Shown here piece after piece: positions 58,045-64,000 of a DNA stretch of 64,000 nt. Below the pieces are notes generated by a model. It did not search any database, was not told where the DNA came from, and worked only from the letters and a program-made list of their open reading frames with translations. Source of the DNA: Rhodococcus sp. 4CII (lineage in GTDB: Bacteria; Actinomycetota; Actinomycetes; Mycobacteriales; Mycobacteriaceae); NCBI RefSeq assembly GCF_014256275.1, contig NZ_JACCFE010000002.1, positions 1,240,001 to 1,304,000 on the forward strand, written 5' to 3'. A program made the translations under genes and the position numbers. Position 1 is the stretch's first letter; the number at the start of each line of letters is the position of its first letter.

Positions 58045-59691
58045 CTATCGCCGTCCTCGGGCCGCCAACGCGTTGACGAACACGTTCGCGATGTCGGCGG
58101 GGTCCTTGGCGACGTAGCTCGACCCTCCCGTCACCCGGGAGATCTCGGCGAGCGTGGCCGCGTCGGCGTCGTCGGTGATCCCGATCGTCACGATGATGAC
58201 CGGCCGCGCCGGATCCGTCTCCCGTTGCAGGATGCTCATCAGCTGGTCCCTGGTGACGGAGTCCGGGTCCTCGTTGGCGCCGTCGGTCAGGATGATCACA
58301 CTGTTCACGGCGCGCGGATCGTACGTCTCCTGCACCGTCCGGAACGCGGCGAGCGTCGTGTCGTACAGGCCGGTGCCACCGCCGATGAGCCCTTCCACCT
58401 TGGTCGCCTGCTGCGCCATCAGCTGCCGCTGCGAGACACCGTCGACCACGGTGTCGTAGCGGCGGATCGGGACCATCTCCTTGTAGTCCTGCGGTCCCCC
58501 GCCCAGCCCCTGCGAGAACGCCCACAGTCCCGCCGACACGCTGTCCGGGAACATCGCGTTGCCGGCGAGGGCCGCGTCGACCGTGAGGTCCATGCGGGAC
58601 CGGTTTCCGGCAGGCATCTCCATCGAGGCCGAGACGTCGATCGCGACGAGTGTGCGGATGGGAAGTGCCATCAGCGCCCATCCGCCGAGCGCGTCCTGCA
58701 GCGCCGATTCGTCCTCGAGCGCGAGCTTGGTGGTCTTGCCGACGCCGCGGCCGTCCGGCAGTGGACTCCCGTCCGGACCGCGGAACCCGTGATCGGCGAG
58801 GACACCGCGCGCGCCCTCACCGCCGAGGACATCGGCCACGGCACGGGCCACCTGCGTCGCCCGGTAATGCCGATCGGGCGCGGGCGCGGTGACCACGAGG
58901 GGGAAGTTCATGAAGTTGCTGCCGCTCGGCGGCACCGTCGCGGCGATCGTGCGCGCGCCGTCGCCGTCGGAGAAATCGAGCACGGATTGCTCGGTGGCCA
59001 CGGCGACTCCGCCGCGGTCGACGACGCCCTGCAGCATGTCCTCGCCGATCGGCTCGTCCGCGGTCCGCGCGCTCTCCTCCTGCGCGAGCGGGACCAGCGC
59101 GGCCCGCACCGTCCCCGCGGACACGGGATCGGCCTGCCCCTCGGCGAGCGCGGCGTTGATCGGGGCCTGCGCGACCCCGGTCACGAGGGGGTTTCCCAGC
59201 TGGATGTCCTTGATCTGGAGGGCCGCGAGCCACGTCGGCGACGTCGGCGCGTCCTCCTCGCGCGACGCCAGGACGACGGGCGAAGACGCGATCGACCCCG
59301 TCATCACCTCGATCGGACCGGCCGCGGTGAGTGCCGCCTTGCCCACCCAGGCGCCGGAGTCGGGGATCCACAGGTCCGGGGCGTCGGTGCCCTTCCCCAG
59401 CCGTCCCGCGATGTCGCCGGACGTCGCGGCGCCGACCGTGACGTTCGCACAGCTCAGGTCGGTGTCCTTCGCGTCACCGAGAATTCGGTCGAGGGCGGGA
59501 ACGATGCTCGGGTCGGCGGCGAGGGTGTAGTCGGTGATCTGATCGCATTCGTCTGCCCAGGAGCGCACCGCCTGGATGACGACCACCACGGAGGCCACCA
59601 GCCCGATCACGACTGCGGCGCACACCGCGTAGAAGGCGGGCGAACGACCGGACCGCTCCTGGTGCGCGCTCGAATGACGCCCTCCGGCCAT
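58045..59691 (-). CDS. Membrane-anchored solute-binding-like plus von Willebrand A protein
   Basis: A 548-residue hybrid. An N-terminal helix (FYAVCAAVVIGLVASVVVVI) anchors an outer domain resembling a type II periplasmic binding protein (about 45-320: DLWIPDSGAWVG; VVLASREEDAPTSP). A C-terminal VWA domain follows (about 345-545), with an intact MIDAS motif DVSASM, GGGTGLYDT and LTDGANED. ATG 59691 is chosen for AGGAAGG six bases upstream. It is convergent with the permease. The ligand is unknown; adhesion or metal-dependent protein binding is inferred from the VWA domain. Confidence 0.85.
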   Translation of the reverse strand: MAGGRHSSAHQERSGRSPAFYAVCAAVVIGLVASVVVVIQAVRSWADECDQITDYTLAADPSIVPALDRILGDAKDTDLSCANVTVGAATSGDIAGRLGKGTDAPDLWIPDSGAWVGKAALTAAGPIEVMTGSIASSPVVLASREEDAPTSPTWLAALQIKDIQLGNPLVTGVAQAPINAALAEGQADPVSAGTVRAALVPLAQEESARTADEPIGEDMLQGVVDRGGVAVATEQSVLDFSDGDGARTIAATVPPSGSNFMNFPLVVTAPAPDRHYRATQVARAVADVLGGEGARGVLADHGFRGPDGSPLPDGRGVGKTTKLALEDESALQDALGGWALMALPIRTLVAIDVSASMEMPAGNRSRMDLTVDAALAGNAMFPDSVSAGLWAFSQGLGGGPQDYKEMVPIRRYDTVVDGVSQRQLMAQQATKVEGLIGGGTGLYDTTLAAFRTVQETYDPRAVNSVIILTDGANEDPDSVTRDQLMSILQRETDPARPVIIVTIGITDDADAATLAEISRVTGGSSYVAKDPADIANVFVNALAARGRR

Positions 59692-59824
59692 CGTCTGCCT
59701 TCCTGACATTTCGGCCACGAAACGACCGAATACGCACTGGACCCGACATGATCCGGCCCACATCGTAGCGAACGGTGCAGCGTACGGGTCTGCACCGGTG
59801 TCGGACGTCCGGATCAGGGCAACC

Positions 59825-61063
59825 TCAACGCTGGGTGTGCGCGACCTCGAGCCGGCGAGCCACGAGCGCCGCCTGGATCTGCCGCAACCCGGACGGGCGG
59901 GTCGGGTCGCAGCCCGTCAACTGCGCCACCCGCTCGAGTCGGTAATCCACCGTGTTGGTGTGCAGATGCATCTTCTTCGCGGTGCGCTGCCGGTTGAGGT
60001 CGTGACCGATGTGTACCTCGAGCGTTTCGATCAATTCGGGTGAGCCCTGCAGCGGGTCGAGGAGTCGCGCCAGGTGGGTCCGTCCCGGCCCGGGACGGGT
60101 GAGCTGGTATTCGAGCGCCAGATCGCCCATCGCGTAGAGGCCCGGCGGCAGTGCGAGTTGATCGGCCAGGTCGAGGAGTTCGTGGACCTGCTCCGCCGCT
60201 GCCGGGATCCCGGCGGTGTGCACCCGGGTCGAGGTGGCGGTGAGGGGAACTCCGGCCGCCGCGCCGATGCGGTCGAGCAGGGAGATCATCCACGCCCGCT
60301 CCGGCGCCCCCGGCAGCAACAGCGTTCCGCCGTCCGGGCTCAGCGAACACAGGGCCGCCCCACCCGAGGCGTCCGCCAGTTCGATCTGCAACCTCCGCAG
60401 CTTCTGCCGGGCGACGACGGTCTTCCGCCGGTGGGTCACCGCCTCCGTGGGATGCGAGGGTATCGACAGTCCGAGCACCACGTACTCGTCGGCCAGTTCC
60501 ACCCCCGCGTGCCGGGCCGCGGTCGCCGCCTTCCGCCCGCTGAGCAGCGCCGTGACGAGGTTGACCGCGGCGCCGTCACGTTCGCTGTTGACGGCCTCGA
60601 GTTCCTCCACGTAGCTGGTGGTGGCGGCCACGGTCACGCATTCGAGCAGGCTGAACATCACCTTCTGGATGGCCAGCAGTTCGGGGAGGTCCTCCGTCCG
60701 GGCATTCGACGCCACGAGGTCGCCGGCCTCCCGGATGCCTTCGTGGAGGATCCGGAGCACGAGTGTCAGCGGGAATCCGTCGCGGGCCCAGCGCGCCGAG
60801 CTGTTGCGCACCTCCGCGAGGTCCGCGTCCGTCGGGCCGATGCCCTCGTCGAGCATCTGGATGCCGAGGCCGAGGCAGACCACGGTGAAATCCATGACGT
60901 CGCTCTGCAATTGTTCGCCGGGAAGCGAACCGCACGGGGTCACGTTGTCGGCGAAGTGCCGGACGAGTTTCCGAGCGACCGTCACGGTGTCGCGGAGCGG
61001 AGCGGACGCGGGCCTGCCGTCGACGAGGATCTGCGAGCCCGCCCCCGAACTGTGATTCGTCAT
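59825..61063 (-). CDS. PucR/CdaR-family transcriptional regulator
   Basis: A 412-residue protein. The N-terminal 170 residues are helical, the middle resembles a GGDEF-like fold, and the C-terminal PucR helix-turn-helix is HDLNRQRTAKKMHLHTNTVD and YRLERVAQLTG. It likely controls the neighbouring oxidoreductase or acyl-CoA synthetase genes; an equivalent regulator sits beside the fadD36-type gene in mycobacteria (from memory). The ATG has GGGAG upstream. Confidence 0.85.
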   Translation of the reverse strand: MTNHSSGAGSQILVDGRPASAPLRDTVTVARKLVRHFADNVTPCGSLPGEQLQSDVMDFTVVCLGLGIQMLDEGIGPTDADLAEVRNSSARWARDGFPLTLVLRILHEGIREAGDLVASNARTEDLPELLAIQKVMFSLLECVTVAATTSYVEELEAVNSERDGAAVNLVTALLSGRKAATAARHAGVELADEYVVLGLSIPSHPTEAVTHRRKTVVARQKLRRLQIELADASGGAALCSLSPDGGTLLLPGAPERAWMISLLDRIGAAAGVPLTATSTRVHTAGIPAAAEQVHELLDLADQLALPPGLYAMGDLALEYQLTRPGPGRTHLARLLDPLQGSPELIETLEVHIGHDLNRQRTAKKMHLHTNTVDYRLERVAQLTGCDPTRPSGLRQIQAALVARRLEVAHTQR

Positions 61064-61229
61064 AGTTCACATCGCTCCCGTGTGTGGATGACACCGAACT
61101 CTCGCACCATCGACATCACGTACACATAACGAGGGTTCGCTTCTGTCACCGTTGTATCACGACAGCGCTGTGTCCAGGGCGAATACGGCGAGCGCCGGGA
61201 AGGGCCGTTCCGGGGCGGTCGTGCGCCGG

Positions 61230-62270
61230 TCAGTTCTCCTCGGCGACCCGGACGACGAGTTTGCCGAAATTGCTGCCCCGGAGCAGTCCGATGAACGCCG
61301 CGGGCGCATTCTCGATCCCGTCGACGATGTCCTCGCGATAGGCGAAGCGCCCCTCCCGGATCCACTCGGACACGTCGCGCTGGAAGTCGGCGTACATCTC
61401 GGAGACGAACTCGCGCTGGATGAATCCGCGGATCGTCAGGCTCTTGACGAGCACCCGGCTGAAGAATCCGGGCAGCCGGTCCGGGCCCTCGGGTGCCTCG
61501 GTGTCGTTGTATTGCGCGATGAGGCCGCACACGGGAACGCGCGCGTACAGATTGAGCAGCGGCAGCACCGCCGCTGCCACCGTGCCGCCGACGTTCTCGA
61601 AGTACACGTCGATGCCGTCGGGGCACGCCGCACGCAGTTCCTCGGCGAAGTTCGGGGACCGGTGGTCGACGGCGGCGTCGAATCCGAGTTCGTCCAGCAG
61701 GTAGGCGCACTTCTCGGGGCCACCGGCGATCCCGACGGCCCGGGCACCCTTCCGTTTCGCGATCTGCCCGACGGCCGAACCGACCGGACCGCTGGCCGCC
61801 GCGACGACGACCGTCTCGCCAGCCTTGGGTTGCCCGATCTTCAGTAGGCCGGAGTAAGCGGTGAAACCGGGCATGCCGAGGACCCCGACGGCGGTCGACA
61901 ACGGTGCGGCGGCCGGGTCGAGTCTGCGGAGCTGGTTGCCGTCGACCACGGCATGCGACTGCCAGCCCGCATATGCGAGCACGTAGTCACCGGTGGCGAA
62001 ATCCGGGTGTCGCGATTCGACGACCTGTCCGACCGTGCCACCGACCATGACCTCGCCGATCTCGACCGGGTCGGCGTACGACTCGGCGTCACTCATCCGG
62101 CCGCGCATGTACGGGTCGAGCGACAGGTAGATGACGCGGATCAGCACCTCACCCTCGCCGGGCTCGGGCAGGTTGACGGCCTCCAATCGGAAGTTGTCGG
62201 GGGTCGGCGCACCGTCCGGCCGCGACGCGAGGACTATCCGGGTGCTCTGAACGATGCTCTCCACACTCAC
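61230..62270 (-). CDS. NADP-dependent oxidoreductase (PTGR/leukotriene B4 dehydrogenase-like MDR)
   Basis: A 346-residue medium-chain reductase. It shows IYLSLDPYMRGRMSD, the GxGxxA-like AAASGPVGSAVGQIAKRKGA and VDVYFENVGG-type DVYFENVGG. The DPYMRGRM motif marks the zinc-free 12-oxo-leukotriene/prostaglandin reductase and curcumin reductase group, which reduce alkenal/one double bonds. The start is uncertain between GTG 62270 and GTG 62264. The 166-base gap to pucR holds no gene that I can support. Confidence 0.87.
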   Translation of the reverse strand: MSVESIVQSTRIVLASRPDGAPTPDNFRLEAVNLPEPGEGEVLIRVIYLSLDPYMRGRMSDAESYADPVEIGEVMVGGTVGQVVESRHPDFATGDYVLAYAGWQSHAVVDGNQLRRLDPAAAPLSTAVGVLGMPGFTAYSGLLKIGQPKAGETVVVAAASGPVGSAVGQIAKRKGARAVGIAGGPEKCAYLLDELGFDAAVDHRSPNFAEELRAACPDGIDVYFENVGGTVAAAVLPLLNLYARVPVCGLIAQYNDTEAPEGPDRLPGFFSRVLVKSLTIRGFIQREFVSEMYADFQRDVSEWIREGRFAYREDIVDGIENAPAAFIGLLRGSNFGKLVVRVAEEN

Positions 62271-62322
62271 TGTGCGCCTGCCAATCCGTGTCGGGCCGGT
62301 ATCTTTAGCCACCCTACCGACG

Positions 62323-63723
62323 TCAGAACAGTTGCTTCTTCTGCACCTTGCCCATCGCATTGCGGGGAAGCGACTCGACCACGCGGATCTCGCGGGGGCG
62401 CTTGTGCACCGACAGTTCGGTGGCCACATGTTCGATCAGCTCGGTCTCCGAGACGTTGTCCCCCACCACGAACGCCACGAGCCGCTGGCCGAGGTCCGGA
62501 TCGGGAACCCCGACCACCGCCGCTTCCCGCACGCTCGGGTGGCCGAGCAGCGACGTCTCCACCTCCCCCGCCCCGACCCGGAATCCGCCCGACTTGATGA
62601 GGTCCGTGGATTCACGGCCCACGATGCGGTGGAACCCCTGCGGATCGATGACGGCCACGTCGCCGGTCTTGAAGTAGCCGTCGTCCGTGAAGGACTCGGC
62701 CGTCGCGTCGGGCCTGCCGAGGTAGCCGTCGAACAGCATCGGCCCCCGTACCTGCAGCCCGCCGATCGACTCGCCGTCGTGCGGAACGTCCCGCCCGGCC
62801 TCGTCCCGCAGCCGGGTCTCGACGCCGCGGACCGGGACACCCACCCACCCCGGGCGACGCTCGCCGTCGGCCCGGGTGCTGAGCGTCAGCATCGTCTCGC
62901 TCATGCCGTAGCGCTCGATCAGTGCGTGCCCGGTCAGCTCCTGCAGCTTCTCGAACACCGGCACCGGCAGCGGGGCGCTGCCCGACACCAGCAGTCGCGC
63001 ACCCGACAGCGCACGCGCCGACTCGGGGTCGCCGGCGATGCGACTCCACACGGTCGGGACACCGAAGTACATCGTTCCCTCGGCCGCCGCGTACGCCGAC
63101 GGCGTGGGCTTCACCGTGTGGACGAGGCGGCTGCCGATCCGCAGCGGTCCCAGCACACCGAGGATGAGCCCGTGGACGTGGAACAGCGGAAGTCCTTGCA
63201 CCAGTGTGTCGTTGCCGGTCCACTGCCAGGCGTCCACGAGGGCATCGAGGCCGGCGGCGATGGCCTTCCTACTGATCAGGACCCCCTTGGGCGGTCCCGT
63301 GGTGCCGGACGTGTAGAGCACGAACGCGATGCTCGACTCGGGTGGTTCGGGGTAGCTGTGCCACGACCGGGCGTGGACGCGGACCGGAACGACGGGCAGT
63401 CCCGCCGGATCCGGCGGCGCCTCGCCCAGCCATGCCTGCGCACCCGAATCACGCAGGATGTGTTCGAGTTCGGCCGGGCCGGAATCGGGCGGCACCGGCA
63501 CCGCGGTCACGCCCGCGATGAGGCATCCCACGACCGCGAGGACGGTGGTGACGGTGGGGGTGGCGAAAATCGCGACCCGATCCGCGCGTGCCACCCGCTC
63601 GGCCACGGACGTCGCCGCACCGAGCACGTCGCCGCGCGACAGGGTGGCGTCGCCGATCCGGAGAGCGTCGGGAATGTCGTCGCCCCGGGCGACGGCCAGA
63701 GGATTCAGAGATCGCAGCAGCAC
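62323..63723 (-). CDS. Acyl-CoA synthetase (FadD36/MatB-like)
   Basis: A 466-residue adenylate-forming ligase. The P-loop is FVLYTSGTTGPPKGVLISRK, then YGMSETMLTLS, DDGYFKTGDVAVID, GRESTDLIKSGGFRVGAGEVE and a C-terminal catalytic Lys in RNAMGKVQKKQL. It is short, like malonyl-CoA or short-chain synthetases (MatB) and mycobacterial FadD36. The probable role is activation of a short or branched dicarboxylate or acyl acid. The GTG start follows GAGAGG. Confidence 0.87.
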   Translation of the reverse strand: MLLRSLNPLAVARGDDIPDALRIGDATLSRGDVLGAATSVAERVARADRVAIFATPTVTTVLAVVGCLIAGVTAVPVPPDSGPAELEHILRDSGAQAWLGEAPPDPAGLPVVPVRVHARSWHSYPEPPESSIAFVLYTSGTTGPPKGVLISRKAIAAGLDALVDAWQWTGNDTLVQGLPLFHVHGLILGVLGPLRIGSRLVHTVKPTPSAYAAAEGTMYFGVPTVWSRIAGDPESARALSGARLLVSGSAPLPVPVFEKLQELTGHALIERYGMSETMLTLSTRADGERRPGWVGVPVRGVETRLRDEAGRDVPHDGESIGGLQVRGPMLFDGYLGRPDATAESFTDDGYFKTGDVAVIDPQGFHRIVGRESTDLIKSGGFRVGAGEVETSLLGHPSVREAAVVGVPDPDLGQRLVAFVVGDNVSETELIEHVATELSVHKRPREIRVVESLPRNAMGKVQKKQLF

Positions 63724-63736
63724 ATCGCACAGCCTC

Positions 63737-64000
63737 TCACAGAGCGCGGACGCGGCCCTCGAGGTCTCCCGGCGGCGGACTGACGGTGGCCAGTGCTGCG
63801 CCGAGCAGGGCCCCGGTCAGCACCGCCCATCCGTGTGCGTCGTCGATCGTCACCAGCAGGACGCCGGCGAGCACGATTCCGCCGCTCGCTGCGAGGGCGC
63901 GCCTTTCCTGGGACTGCATCACGACCAGACCGGCGAGGGACGCGGCCAGCGCGAGCGTGGCACCCGAATTTCCTGCCCCCGGCGACGGAAACAGAAACGC
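63737..64000 (-). CDS. Small hydrophobic membrane protein, partial (5' part beyond the right edge)
   Basis: The minus-strand frame is open from base 64000 to a stop at 63737, giving 87 residues with no start needed. Three hydrophobic segments are seen (TLALAASLAGLVVM, ASGGIVLAGVLLVTI, AVLTGALLGAALATV). The frame ends in GDLEGRVRAL. It lies 13 bases upstream of the acyl-CoA synthetase gene and is probably in the same operon. The family is not recognised. Confidence 0.65.
   Translation of the reverse strand, partial: AFLFPSPGAGNSGATLALAASLAGLVVMQSQERRALAASGGIVLAGVLLVTIDDAHGWAVLTGALLGAALATVSPPPGDLEGRVRAL

Noticed and set aside
1..64000. Insertion sequences, prophage, CRISPR or tRNA genes
   Set aside because: No transposase motifs, terminal repeats, spaced repeat arrays or cloverleaf-like sequences were noticed. 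Composition and codon use look uniform by eye.

Overview
The window is high-GC actinobacterial chromosome, most likely Rhodococcus or a close mycolic-acid-containing relative. The evidence is frequent GTG starts, ATGA/GTGA gene overlaps, Kgd-type 2-oxoglutarate decarboxylase, LpqY-SugABC trehalose recycling, GpgS, GlgM, a SigE/RseA/HtrA/TatB cluster and a DUF3117 miniprotein. From memory, the order from the fadD36-like gene (right end) through pucR, dapD, dapE, two LOG genes, fadD6, folP2, gpgS, tag, the DUF3117 gene, glgM/glgC, an O-methyltransferase, sigE-rseA-htrA-tatB, mrp, a lytic transglycosylase, a DUF1003 gene, an MgtE-like gene, sugCBA-lpqY, corA and an ABC exporter/kgd matches the Mycobacterium tuberculosis Rv1193-Rv1249c neighbourhood. 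Synteny was not computed.

Layout. 1-260: 5' end of gadB, leaving the window. 373-6153: a two-gene ABC exporter and a single-chain fused ABC exporter. 6265-10035: kgd, closed by a strong hairpin. 10264-14329: a divergent TetR repressor and a Baeyer-Villiger monooxygenase/short-chain dehydrogenase/esterase operon that resembles the mycobacterial mymA cluster. 14288-18919: an OpuC/ProU-type compatible-solute ABC importer with two divergently encoded binding lipoproteins. 19014-20207: malic enzyme with a palindrome-rich 377-base leader. 20585-27939: a PHP phosphoesterase, CorA, a SUFU-domain protein, a metallophosphoesterase/ParB-like pair, an AlkZ-like winged-helix protein and an MFS exporter. 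27929-32250: the trehalose importer sugC-sugB-sugA-lpqY. 32501-39475: a stress-type membrane protein, a CitE-like lyase, a soluble MgtE-like CBS protein with a DUF1003 partner, two paralogous secreted transglycosylases and Mrp. 39542-42663: sigE-rseA-htrA-tatB envelope-stress operon. 42952-47201: O-methyltransferase, glgC and glgM (glycogen/maltose-1-phosphate), RlmA-like rRNA methyltransferase, DUF3117. 47352-51996: tag, a DivIVA-like protein, gpgS, folP2, fadD6. 52083-56639: two LOG phosphoribohydrolases, dapE, a secreted propeller protein, dapD. 56644-64000: an amino-acid permease, a VWA/solute-binding hybrid, a PucR regulator, a quinone-oxidoreductase-like enzyme, an acyl-CoA synthetase and a membrane protein cut by the window edge.

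The genes are mainly conserved housekeeping and envelope functions: TCA flux (kgd, malic enzyme), trehalose and glycogen turnover, lysine/peptidoglycan precursors (dapD/dapE), cell-wall hydrolysis and envelope-stress control. I found no tRNA, rRNA, CRISPR array, insertion sequence or prophage, and no convincing wholly new system. The most notable signals are: thirteen genes whose start codon lies 6-8 bases after a TAnnnT -10 hexamer with no ribosome-binding site (candidate leaderless transcripts, several of which decide the start); an asymmetric fused ABC exporter with one degenerate ATP site; a TetR operator sitting over both divergent -35 regions; a palindrome cluster before malic enzyme; and a metallophosphoesterase/ParB-like gene pair with an altered metal motif.
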